Positions 35,404 through 42,836 of a stretch of 64,000 bases of DNA are shown one piece after another. The notes beneath the pieces were generated by a model, which saw nothing but the letters and a program-made list of their open reading frames with translations, searched no databases and was not told where the DNA came from. Each line of letters begins with the position of its first letter. Position 1 is the first letter of the stretch. The stretch is taken from NCBI GenBank assembly GCA_964612085.1, contig CAZTCJ010000009.1, positions 6,345 to 70,344 on the forward strand, in the 5' to 3' direction. Origin of the DNA: CAZTCJ01 sp964612085 (GTDB lineage: Bacteria > Pseudomonadota > Alphaproteobacteria > JAJFIK01). Made by a program: the position numbers and the translations under genes.

Positions 35404-36333
35404 TCATGAGGCGAGCATATCGGGCACCGGCGCGCCTGATTGGCGGCAGGCCGCCAGCACCGTATTGCGCAGCAGGTTGGCGATGGTCATGGGACCGACG
35501 CCGCCCGGCACCGGCGTGATCGCACCCGCGACCGTCCGTGCGCCCGCGAAATCCACATCGCCTACCAGCCGGGACTTGCCCTCGCCCTTTTCCGGGGCGG
35601 GCAGACGGTTCATGCCCACATCGATCACGGTGGCACCCGGTTTCACCCAATCGCCTTTCACAAGCTCGGGCACGCCCACGGCGGCGACCAGAATATCGGC
35701 CTCGCGGCAATGGGCGGCCAGATCCTTCGTCCGCGAATGGGCGATGGTCACCGTGCAATGCTCCGCCAGCAGAAGTTGGGCGACGGGCTTGCCCACCAGG
35801 ATCGACCGGCCGATGACAAGCGCGTTCAGGCCTTTCAAGTCAGCCCCCAGATGATGCGTGATCAATTGCAGGCAGCCTTGGGGCGTACACGGCACAAGGC
35901 CCGGACGGCCCAGCGCCAGCAGGCCGGTATTGACGATGCCGAGCCCGTCCACGTCCTTGGCCGGATCGATGGCATCGAGGATCACATCCGTATTGATATG
36001 GCCGGGCAGCGGCATCTGCACCAGAATGCCGTGGACGGACGGATCGCCGTTCAGGGTGCGCACCAGGGCCAGAAGATCGGCCTCACTCGTCTCTTCAGGC
36101 AGTTTGTGCTCGATCGACTCCATGCCCGCCTCGCGGGTCTGGATGCCTTTGTTGCGCACATAGATCTGGCTTGCCGGATCCTCGCCCACCAGCACCACGG
36201 CGAGGCCCGGGGTAAAGCCGTGCTGGTCTTTGAGATGGGCGGCGGCCCCGGCCACGCGGGCGCGCAGATCGGCAGCGATGGCCTTGCCGTCGATCACAAC
36301 GGCGGCCTCGGATTGGGGAGAGGTCTGGGTCAT
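35404..36333 (-). CDS. folD: Bifunctional methylenetetrahydrofolate dehydrogenase / cyclohydrolase
   Basis: Interconverts 5,10-methylene-, 5,10-methenyl- and 10-formyl-THF in one-carbon metabolism. The 309 residues include YVRNKGIQTREAGM (catalytic Tyr and, nearby, Lys), GILVQMPLPGHI, PCTPQGCLQL and the NADP site VIGRSILVGKP. The C-terminal PVPGGVGPMTIANLLRNT is invariant in the family. Strong Shine-Dalgarno sequence GGAGGA. It follows yggT on the same strand, with 154 bases between. Confidence 0.97.
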   Translation of the reverse strand: MTQTSPQSEAAVVIDGKAIAADLRARVAGAAAHLKDQHGFTPGLAVVLVGEDPASQIYVRNKGIQTREAGMESIEHKLPEETSEADLLALVRTLNGDPSVHGILVQMPLPGHINTDVILDAIDPAKDVDGLGIVNTGLLALGRPGLVPCTPQGCLQLITHHLGADLKGLNALVIGRSILVGKPVAQLLLAEHCTVTIAHSRTKDLAAHCREADILVAAVGVPELVKGDWVKPGATVIDVGMNRLPAPEKGEGKSRLVGDVDFAGARTVAGAITPVPGGVGPMTIANLLRNTVLAACRQSGAPVPDMLAS

Positions 36334-36487
36334 GGGAATTCCTCCAGGAGCAGGCGCGCCCGGCCGCGTGCACCGGGTTCAACGCGCAAAACGGCGTGAG
36401 ACGCCGCATTCGGCGCCGTTCTAAGGAAAAGCAGAAGCCCGGTCTCGACGATGCGGAACGGCGTCTCCTTCGGACGGGAAACCGGCG

Positions 36488-36772
36488 CTAAAATCTCGGC
36501 CAGTATTCCTGGATGAGCAATTGCAGGAACAAAATGCCCAAAAGCAGCACCACCGGCGACAGATCGAGCCCGCCCATGGCCGGCAGCGCGTTGCGGATCG
36601 GCCGCAACAGCGGTTCGGTCAGATTAAGAAGCGTGCGGTAGACCGCCTGCACGAAATCGTTGCGGATATTGATGACATTGAAGGCAATCAGCCAGCTCAT
36701 GATCACCGCGATGATGATCACATAGGTATAAAGTTCGAGGACGACGAGCAGGATGGTTTTCAAGGACTGCAT
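36488..36772 (-). CDS. YggT family inner membrane protein
   Basis: A 94-residue protein with two hydrophobic segments (about 6-28 and 68-90) separated by the YggT signature VYRTLLNLTEPLLRPIRNALP, followed by GGLDLSPVVLLLGI. YggT proteins have been linked to osmotic/K+ resistance and to the cell-division neighbourhood in other bacteria. Only family membership can be claimed. It precedes folD on the - strand, head-to-head with tRNA-Ala. Confidence 0.92.
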   Translation of the reverse strand: MQSLKTILLVVLELYTYVIIIAVIMSWLIAFNVINIRNDFVQAVYRTLLNLTEPLLRPIRNALPAMGGLDLSPVVLLLGILFLQLLIQEYWPRF

Positions 36773-36938
36773 GGGGCTCCCCGGCGCTGCAACATTCCTC
36801 AGATGTAGCCTTCCCGCCTGCCGGAAACAACCGCTTAAGCGCCGGGACGTGGCCGGGCCGCCTCCTTGCTTGACAGACGCCCGGGCCTGGCTCTAGATGC
36901 GGGCCTCTTGGGTTTGGCTGTAAATGCCAGATCTGAAT

Positions 36939-37014
36939 GGGGCCGTAGCTCAGTTGGGAGAGCGCAGCAATCGCACTGCTGAGGTCAGGGGTTCGATTCC
37001 CCTCGGCTCCACCA
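36939..37014 (+). tRNA. tRNA-Ala(CGC)
   Basis: The 76-base cloverleaf has a 7-bp acceptor stem with the alanine identity pair G3:U70, D arm GCTC/GAGC, and anticodon stem CAGCA/TGCTG with loop ATCGCAC, giving anticodon CGC for GCG codons. The T arm is AGGGG-TTCGATT-CCCCT and CCA is encoded. The 3' end borders the GC-poor island. I found no second copy of the 3' end downstream that would mark an attachment site. Confidence 0.97.
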
Positions 37015-37040
37015 TCCGATCCGACGGTGCGCAGCACCGG

Positions 37041-37065
37041 CAAATCGACCTGGTGGGTCGATTTG
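37041..37065 (+). other. Perfect 10-bp hairpin downstream of tRNA-Ala
   Basis: CAAATCGACC and GGTCGATTTG form a perfect 10-bp stem with a 5-base loop, 27 bases after the tRNA 3' end. No T-run follows. It could be a tRNA 3' processing or Rho-independent-like stop, or a boundary element of the island. A second, weaker GCCCC/GGGGC stem follows at 37077-37097. Confidence 0.55.
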
Positions 37066-37255
37066 AGGAGAGGATGCCCCGAGCCCTGCGAGGGGCCTGA
37101 ACAACCAAACAGCTTTAGCGCCGACTTTCCTGCCCTCTTTTGCTTCATTCGGCTTGCGCGGCTTACCCGCCGGTTGCACACTCAAATATGGGGGGGACTG
37201 CGGCTCTAGTCTTGAGCATGCGCCCAAACTTTATGCTTAAAATTGCAGGGCGCGC

Positions 37256-38386
37256 ATGCCGAATTTCGAAACCTGGGGCCCGGAAGAATGGACCGTCGTT
37301 GCACGGTTCGTTGGTGCTTTCGCGCAAGTCATTCTCGCTGTCGGCGCCTTGATCGGCGGCGTGTGGGCTGTGATCACTTATAGCCGAAACCGCCGTTTTC
37401 AGGCTGCAAACTGGCTGAAAGATCTCTTCAAAGACGTTTACCTTAACGACTACTTCAATAAAGCCCGCTCCAGGATCGAGTATAACTTTATGGAAGAAGT
37501 CGCGCCAGTTCTACAAAAACGCATTACAAACCGATCCATCCCAACAAATGAAAGAGAGCAGAACTTACTACTGGAAATCGACAACTTTCTAAACATGTTC
37601 GAAGTTATTTTGTATTTAAGGGGAAATAGACAAATAAAAAGATCAGATATGTTTTCTGTATTTCGTTATTGGTTCTATGATCTGATAAAACGCGAAGAGC
37701 ATGCCTTATTGCGCAGTTATATTCTTGAGTTTCACTTCAAAAGTATTTCAGATTATGTCGACGAAGCCCAACAAGAACATGACTATATTTTCGTCTACGG
37801 ATTATTTCGGGAAAAAGAGTTCCAGAAACACTGGTCCGACTGCCTCGATTTCGAAAAAGCGAAGCCGGCCGTGGCAAGGGGTTCGATCTATCACGCGAAG
37901 GCCAACAGTCCCGTCGCGAAGAGAACCGGCGGGGAAACCCGCAGCCCTCATGGATTTCCCTTCCTAATTTATGCGGCCAATGAGGACGATCCCTCTTATG
38001 GCGTCGTGCACGGCGAAGCCGTTCCTATCCGAAAAGGGATGCGCCACAGGATTTTACAACGCATGGATGACCAGGAGGGGTATCGTCCGAATGAAGAAGC
38101 CGATTGCCCTTTGATTCGCCGCCGGATCCGGGTCCGCATGCCGCGCCCGGGTGTGGAAAATCCGCAGATCGATGTCGATAAGCATTGGGAGCTTGTTGAT
38201 GCGTGGTTATATATATTCAATCGCTACAGCGCGCAGTTCATGCCCACACAGCCTATCTTTGAGGATCATGTCTCGCTGAGCCTGCAAGACAGCGGACCGG
38301 ATTCATACACGAAGATCCTCAAAGGCGACTGGATCAGTTATTTGGAGACCCTGAACCTGAATACCGGGGATTACAGAAAAACATGA
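37256..38386 (+). CDS. Membrane-anchored protein with DUF4760-like helical region and C-terminal GGCT-like domain
   Basis: A 376-residue protein. Residues 1-16 are polar, 17-42 form one transmembrane segment (ending at TYSRNRRF, positive inside), and 45-170 are helical and resemble DUF4760-type membrane-tethered regions. Residues 176-365 have a gamma-glutamylcyclotransferase-like layout: FVYGLFRE (179-186) in place of VYGTLR, YGVVHGEAVPI (248-258), MDDQEG (270-275) with candidate catalytic Glu274, IRRRIRVRM, AWLYI, and a late KGDWISYL. The gene is AT-rich and rare-codon-like compared with its neighbours. It overlaps the next GGCT gene by four bases (ATGA). The domain assignment is from pattern only, and the substrate is unknown. 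Confidence 0.75.
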   Translation: MPNFETWGPEEWTVVARFVGAFAQVILAVGALIGGVWAVITYSRNRRFQAANWLKDLFKDVYLNDYFNKARSRIEYNFMEEVAPVLQKRITNRSIPTNEREQNLLLEIDNFLNMFEVILYLRGNRQIKRSDMFSVFRYWFYDLIKREEHALLRSYILEFHFKSISDYVDEAQQEHDYIFVYGLFREKEFQKHWSDCLDFEKAKPAVARGSIYHAKANSPVAKRTGGETRSPHGFPFLIYAANEDDPSYGVVHGEAVPIRKGMRHRILQRMDDQEGYRPNEEADCPLIRRRIRVRMPRPGVENPQIDVDKHWELVDAWLYIFNRYSAQFMPTQPIFEDHVSLSLQDSGPDSYTKILKGDWISYLETLNLNTGDYRKT

Positions 38387-38880
38387 AGACCGCATCAGGC
38401 AATTCCGAAAAGCAATATTTGTTCCTATACGGATCCTTGCGACAAGGCCAGACCGACTTCGAAACGCTCGATCTCGGACAATATCTGGATTTTGTCGGCG
38501 AACGGTCGATGAAAGGATATCTCTACGATCTCGGCGCCTATCCTGGCGTCAAGCTAAACCCTTCGGAAGAAGAAAAAAAGAAGGGCTTGAAGGACGAGGT
38601 CAAAGGGGAACTTTTCGAGATCCGGGACAAGAAAGTGCTGACGACGCTTGATGCGTTTGAGCGCTTCGATGAGGAAAATCAAAAGGACTCTCTTTATATT
38701 AGGGTTGAAGTAGACGCTCTTGGTCCTGACGGAGCCCCCGCATGGACATATGAGTACAATCAGCCGATCGGCCCTAAACAACAAGCTGTCAAAGGCGGCG
38801 ACTGGTTAAAGCACTTACGGAATAGGGAAGAGAAAAAGGCATCCGCCGAAAAGCGCCCCCTCATTGAGCGCAAAGCGTGA
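38383..38880 (+). CDS. Free-standing gamma-glutamylcyclotransferase-like (GGCT/AIG2) protein
   Basis: A 165-residue protein covering one GGCT fold. FLYGSLRQG (14-22) is the substrate-binding loop. GYLYDLGAYPGVKL, VKGELFEI (73-80) and LDAFERFDE (89-97) follow, with candidate catalytic Glu93. SLYIRVEV and a terminal GGDWLKHL (138-145) complete the fold; a Lys/Glu-rich tail (147-165) is extra. Such enzymes release 5-oxoproline from gamma-glutamyl amides, but some AIG2 relatives have other substrates. It overlaps the preceding gene by four bases and is followed at 13 bases by the ligase. Confidence 0.85.
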   Translation: MKTASGNSEKQYLFLYGSLRQGQTDFETLDLGQYLDFVGERSMKGYLYDLGAYPGVKLNPSEEEKKKGLKDEVKGELFEIRDKKVLTTLDAFERFDEENQKDSLYIRVEVDALGPDGAPAWTYEYNQPIGPKQQAVKGGDWLKHLRNREEKKASAEKRPLIERKA

Positions 38881-38893
38881 TGCCGGGGGCGAC

Positions 38894-40210
38894 ATGATAC
38901 CGACAATTGGCCTGGAAGAAGAATTCTTCCTGATTGACGATAAGCTCTCCCCGCCTTTTGAGACCCGCAGATCCAAAATCGATGCTCTTGTTGAGTATCT
39001 AAATGAACAGCACAAAGAGGTTTGCGTTATACAGCGCTGTCCTGCGAATCCGGAAGAGTTCGGAAAAATTCCGGAACATTTCGAACGTGAGCTTTTTTCT
39101 TGCATCATTGAACTCAAGACCGATTATCACTGGCAACTCGACCGGGTCTGGAACAGCCTGACCAGGCTGCGCAACGGTCTTGCGCAAGGCGCTTTGCATC
39201 ATCAGTTCGAAGTTTTGGCGTCGGGCAGTCATCCTTTGGCCGACTGGCGCTGTTACAAAATGACGGGTGCGAAGAGAACCCCCCATTTGCAAAATCTTTT
39301 TGGGGAACGATTCTTTGTGTGTGGCCTGCACGTCCATGTGGGCTTGGACAAAACGGACCGGGAAGGGCTCATTTGGCTGCTTCAAATCTTCCGACCTCTA
39401 CTGCCATTGTTCCTGGCCCTGACGGCCTCGTCACCCTTTTGGCGTGGCCACAATGCCCGCATGGCCTCCTGCCGCAGTTCCATTTTTGCGTCCATTCCCC
39501 GTGGGGGGCTCCCGCCGAAACTGCAGCGGTACAGGGAATTTGACGCTTATATGGAGGGTCTAAAAACCTTCGCAAAACCGCGCTCTCCAAAGGAACCGAA
39601 AGAGCTCAAGCAACCCCAATGGCTCGCGCGGCCCAGTATCCGGTTTCCGACGATCGAGATCCGCATCATGGATGCCTGCATCAAGGCCACGGACAGCATG
39701 GCCTTAGCCGCACTAATCCAAACGATTGCTCTGTTCGCCCAGTCTTTCCGCAATCCGCTTCTGCGTCTGCCCGGCAGCGTACCCGTTGTGGGACGGCGAC
39801 TGGGGCGCAGAGCACATTTTATTCAGCTTTTGCAATCGCAACCGGATCAACTGATCGATGAAAACTTGTGGCGAGCAGCCCGGTTCGGTCATGATACGGA
39901 ATTTATTTTCTCAATCCCCAACGACAGCGGGCGCACATCGTCGTATACGGTCAAGGATCTGTTAGACCGGATCATGACAATCTGCGATCCTGAGATAAAC
40001 CAGTTGGGGAATCGGCCATGGCTCGATCCGATTCGAGACATTCTTGAATACGGCCCCTGCTTTAAATCTCAAGTGGACTTCTATATTTGTCACAAACGAG
40101 AAACGCAGGACACAAGAAAAGCGCTTCAGGCCGTAACGCGAGCCCTGATCGATCGGACCATGGCGGAATTGTCCATGGGCGACCCGCAAACCGCTACGCA
40201 AACACGGTAA
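38894..40210 (+). CDS. GCS2/YbdK-family carboxylate-amine (glutamate-cysteine-type) ligase
   Basis: A 438-residue ATP-dependent ligase of the glutamine-synthetase fold, related to glutamate-cysteine ligase 2. Conserved elements: GLEEEFFLID (6-15, Mg/ATP Glu residues), FERELFSCIIELKT (63-76), CGLHVHVGLD (143-152), SSPFWRG (179-185), PRGGLPP (202-208) and RFPTIEIRIMDA (250-261). Between SSPFWRG and PRGGLPP the usual DTGLxSxR-like stretch reads HNARMASCRS. ATG 38894 is preferred; a TTG at 38864 would overlap the GGCT gene. Acceptor amine unknown; joining glutamate to an amine or peptide is inferred from neighbours. Confidence 0.87.
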   Translation: MIPTIGLEEEFFLIDDKLSPPFETRRSKIDALVEYLNEQHKEVCVIQRCPANPEEFGKIPEHFERELFSCIIELKTDYHWQLDRVWNSLTRLRNGLAQGALHHQFEVLASGSHPLADWRCYKMTGAKRTPHLQNLFGERFFVCGLHVHVGLDKTDREGLIWLLQIFRPLLPLFLALTASSPFWRGHNARMASCRSSIFASIPRGGLPPKLQRYREFDAYMEGLKTFAKPRSPKEPKELKQPQWLARPSIRFPTIEIRIMDACIKATDSMALAALIQTIALFAQSFRNPLLRLPGSVPVVGRRLGRRAHFIQLLQSQPDQLIDENLWRAARFGHDTEFIFSIPNDSGRTSSYTVKDLLDRIMTICDPEINQLGNRPWLDPIRDILEYGPCFKSQVDFYICHKRETQDTRKALQAVTRALIDRTMAELSMGDPQTATQTR

Positions 40211-40345
40211 AGCTGCATCGAAACCAATGATAAAAGACTGCATCCTCTTTACGTTTGCGATATGTGCCGTTACCGCCTGCGCCGCGCCATCCGCAGATCT
40301 GCCGCCGCCGGAGCCCCGGCCCTGACCGTGTCAGCCCCCCGCACC

Positions 40346-40777
40346 ATGCCCTTCACCGGCGCCAAGATCGCGCTCCTTCAGGGCGCTGAGCTTCTCGTCT
40401 ACAGGCGTGACGACAAGCCCGGTCTTCCGTTCCCCAATCTGTGGGACATGCCCGGCGGCGGGCGGGAGGGGGACGAGACGCCGGAAGACTGCGTGCTGCG
40501 TGAGACCTGGGAGGAGTTCGGCCTCACCATCGCAGCCCACCGGATCGTCTGGTCACTGAGCATGCCAAGCGCGAAGCGGCCGGGCCATGTGGGATGGTTT
40601 TTCGTGGCCTTCATCACCGATGAGGAGATCGCCAGCATCCGCTTCGGCGACGAGGGCCAGTACTGGCGCATGATGCCGGTCGAAGAGTATCTGGCGCGCG
40701 ATGACGCGATCCCGCAATTGCAGGACCGGCTCAAAGCGTATCAGCGCAGCCTGGCCGATCAGACACCAGGGGACTAA
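40346..40777 (+). CDS. Nudix hydrolase
   Basis: A 143-residue pyrophosphohydrolase. The Nudix box is complete: GGGREGDETPEDCVLRETWE continuing EFGL, with the metal-binding RETWEE. The strand AKIALLQGAELLVYRRDD before it and FPNLWDMPGGG are typical of MutT-like members. Base composition returns to the genome norm, so it probably lies outside the transferred island. The start is unsure: ATG 40346 fits conservation; GTG 40328 and ATG 40262 are in frame. The substrate (oxidised nucleotide or other NDP-X) cannot be told. Confidence 0.87.
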   Translation: MPFTGAKIALLQGAELLVYRRDDKPGLPFPNLWDMPGGGREGDETPEDCVLRETWEEFGLTIAAHRIVWSLSMPSAKRPGHVGWFFVAFITDEEIASIRFGDEGQYWRMMPVEEYLARDDAIPQLQDRLKAYQRSLADQTPGD

Positions 40778-40881
40778 CTGTCGAATTTGTATAGAAGCGC
40801 ACACATCTAAACGTGTTGCGATTCTGGATTCACACCTCCATGATGTGTGATATCAAACGAAAAAAGCTTCAGGGGGCAGGC

Positions 40882-41151
40882 GTGGCAGGAACGGTGAGGT
40901 CCGTGGTTCGGACCGAGGTTTTAGAGGCCGTGGAACAGGCCTTGGCCGAGGCGGGCGGCGATCCGGTCGAGGCCGTCAAATACCTGCGCCAGCAAGCCGC
41001 AGCCGACCGGCAGCTCAGCCATCTCCTCAGCGACCCTTGCGTGCCCCGCGCCAAACCCGCGCGCCCCGCTTCTCCCATCGCGGACCAACCCCTGCCCCTG
41101 GCGCCCCCGCCGGATGACACGGCCGCCGCCTCCGCGCTGGCGCCAGCCTAG
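40882..41151 (+). CDS. Small helical protein with proline-rich tail, unknown
   Basis: From GTG 40882, with AGGGGG at suitable spacing, an 89-residue product is read. Residues 5-58 form an Ala/Glu/Val-rich amphipathic helical region (RSVVRTEVLEAVEQALAEAG, then VEAVKYLRQQAAADRQLS). Residues 60-89 are Pro/Ala-rich and probably disordered. An upstream ATG at 40813 would add an unlikely leader. No family is recognised. It stands between the Nudix and AsmA-like genes. Confidence 0.55.
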   Translation: MAGTVRSVVRTEVLEAVEQALAEAGGDPVEAVKYLRQQAAADRQLSHLLSDPCVPRAKPARPASPIADQPLPLAPPPDDTAAASALAPA

Positions 41152-41266
41152 GCAAGCCCCCGTCCTCCTAACCGCATGGAAATAAGTCCCGTTTCGCCAG
41201 CGCCCGCCCATTTGTGCTAGGCTGCGGCCAAGGCAAGGGAGCGCCAACCCGCGGGAGGAACAGGTC

Positions 41267-41947
41267 ATGCGCACGCTTATCACCATCGGCATTTTGCTGT
41301 TGGTCATCGTGGTGGGCGGCCTCGCCCTGATCTATTCGTTCCGCGACCCGCTTCTGAAAGCCAGCATCGAGCAGATCGGCTCGGATGCCTCGGGCACGGC
41401 GCTGACCATCGGCGGTCTGGAGACCGACCTGGTCGAGGGCGAAATCGTCATCTCTAATCTGGAGATCGACAATCCCAGCGGCTTTTCGCCCAACACGGCC
41501 ATCACGATCCCAACGATCCGCATGCAAATGGACCTGGGCAACAGCCCGGCGGGCACCATCGTCTTCCAGGATATCCGCGTCGGCCCGCCCGACATCCTGT
41601 TCGAGATCGCGGGCGGCACCAGCAATATCGAGAAACTGCGCCAAAATATCGAGGATTACGGCCTGTCCCAACGGGGCAGCACGAGCAGCGGTAATTCCTT
41701 CATTGTGGAAACACTGCGGATCGACGAGGGAACCATCACGGTGCGGATCGCCGACACGGAACCCGACACTTTGAGCCTGCCCGCCTTCAGCATGGAGGAT
41801 CTGGGCAATGAGACGAGCGGACCGTTGAGCGGGCCCATGCTGACCGCCAAGGTGTTGAACGAGATCGCGCGCCGGGTGGTCGATCAGATCGCCAAAAGTC
41901 CGTATCAGCAGCGGTTCAACGCCCTTATGGGCGCGACGCCGTTCTGA
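41267..41947 (+). CDS. AsmA-like membrane-anchored protein
   Basis: A 226-residue protein with an N-terminal signal anchor (MRTLITIGILLLVIVVGGLALIYS, hydrophobic 4-24), then a beta-rich periplasmic domain. LTIGGLETDLVEGEIVISNLEIDNPSGF and TIPTIRMQMDLGN are patterned like the N-terminal module of AsmA/DUF748 proteins (repeated short strands with I/V-I-N-P-x-G-F). AsmA relatives are bridge-like lipid transfer proteins, but this is much shorter than true AsmA and holds only the first module. Shine-Dalgarno sequence GGAGGA. A hairpin-rich gap follows. Confidence 0.72.
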   Translation: MRTLITIGILLLVIVVGGLALIYSFRDPLLKASIEQIGSDASGTALTIGGLETDLVEGEIVISNLEIDNPSGFSPNTAITIPTIRMQMDLGNSPAGTIVFQDIRVGPPDILFEIAGGTSNIEKLRQNIEDYGLSQRGSTSSGNSFIVETLRIDEGTITVRIADTEPDTLSLPAFSMEDLGNETSGPLSGPMLTAKVLNEIARRVVDQIAKSPYQQRFNALMGATPF

Positions 41948-42416
41948 CCCGGCCATAAAACGCTTCTTCGGAAAAGAAAACGGGTCCACCGGCGCGGCCG
42001 CCGGCAGACCCGTTATTCCTAGGACGTTTCCGCCAAAAAACGTCCAGGCCCCCCGTGGTGGTACGCCACCCCTGGTGCCATCCGACCGGACCAACCCCGA
42101 GACGGTCCGGCTCCCCCGGATTCGGAAAATTCTGTGTGGACGAGAAGCGGGAGCGGCAGTGAGGTGAAGGGGGTCGCAACGGTAACCACCGCCCCCGCCT
42201 GTGACGCGGCAAGGTACGCATGCCACGACGTCCACATGTCCCTTAATGGCAAGGGGTGTGCCAAACGGAGGCGGCGCCGGAAATTCCGTGTTAACCCGTT
42301 GAGTTTACAGTAAAACTTTAAATCGTACGGAAATCAGGGCGGATCTGACAGGCCCCCGGTTCGCGGCACGCACTGCAAATTGCAACGCAGCCTGCCCAAC
42401 TCTGCGGGATGACACG
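41948..42416. other. 470-base intergenic region rich in hairpins
   Basis: Besides the terminator-like hairpin, it holds GGACGTTT/AAACGTCC (42022-42045), GTGG/CCAC stems near 42055, and CCGGACC/GGTCCGG with an 11-base loop near 42090-42115. Frames open on the - strand (for example from TTG 42264) have no ribosome-binding site or family features and run through the hairpins. I read it as non-coding, possibly a structured RNA. The part from 42265 to 42416 presumably holds the promoter of the next gene. Confidence 0.5.
41971..42014 (-). terminator. Nested hairpin with T-rich tail on the - strand
   Basis: AACGGGTC (41979-41986) pairs with GACCCGTT (42007-42014), enclosing CCGGCG/CGCCGG. On the - strand the stem is followed by TTTTCTTTTC (complement of 41971-41980), a terminator-like tail. 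On the + strand it lies just after the AsmA-like gene but only ATTCCT follows. It may end a - strand transcript from the gap. Confidence 0.6.
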
Positions 42417-42833
42417 ATGAAAACCCTTGCCGCGACGGCCGTTCTGGCGCTCTTGCTCGCTTTTGCATGCCCTCAGGCTCAGGCCGCCGGCGCCAATGCC
42501 GGCCAGACCGGCAAAAGCGGCGCGACGGTCAATTTCGTTTCCCTGGAGCCGTTTCAGGTGACCGTCTTCGCGCGCGGACGCCCGCGCGGCGTTCTGGTGG
42601 TCGATATCGGCCTGGAAATCAACGACCCTGCGGCGCGCCGCTACGCCCAGGCCGCTCTGCCGCGCCTGCGCGATCAGATCCTGCGCACCTTGAACGCCAT
42701 GGCGACCCGGTCCATCCCCATGCACAAGCCCGTCGCCGTGGAGCGCATCGCGAACCGCCTGCAAGGCATCGCCGACAGCTATACGCAAGGCATCGATGTT
42801 CTGCTGGTCAATGTGGTGCTGCACGGACGATAA
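42417..42833 (+). CDS. Small secreted FliL-like protein
   Basis: A 138-residue protein with a signal peptide (MKTLAATAVLALLLAFACPQAQA, split about residue 23). The mature part, with VSLEPFQVTVF, GVLVVDIGLEIND, RLRDQILRTLN and a last strand DVLLVNVVLHGR, has the spacing of FliL C-terminal (SPFH-like) domains. Unlike FliL, it lacks a membrane anchor and has no flagellar neighbours. Function is uncertain; FliL-like is a structural-pattern inference. It converges with the YCF48-like gene, with three bases between the stops. Confidence 0.6.
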   Translation: MKTLAATAVLALLLAFACPQAQAAGANAGQTGKSGATVNFVSLEPFQVTVFARGRPRGVLVVDIGLEINDPAARRYAQAALPRLRDQILRTLNAMATRSIPMHKPVAVERIANRLQGIADSYTQGIDVLLVNVVLHGR

Positions 42834-42836
42834 GCG

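Larger units (their letters stand above)
37015..40261 (+). other. GC-poor accessory island 3' of tRNA-Ala
   Basis: Base composition drops sharply here, to roughly 37-45% G+C in parts of the first gene, against about two-thirds G+C on either side. All three genes read in the same direction as the tRNA and overlap or abut. tRNA 3' ends are common integration sites and the composition indicates transfer. I see no integrase, transposase or duplicated tRNA end, so the island may be old or trimmed. Confidence 0.75.

Noticed and set aside
40211..40870. Search for a duplicated tRNA-Ala 3' end (attachment site) after the island
   Set aside because: No stretch resembling GGTTCGATTCCCCT or CGGCTCCACCA was found, so no att site is claimed.
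42019..42264. 81-codon - strand frame in the 41.9-42.4 kb gap
   Set aside because: TTG start without ribosome-binding site, and it runs through several strong hairpins, better explained as structured non-coding DNA.
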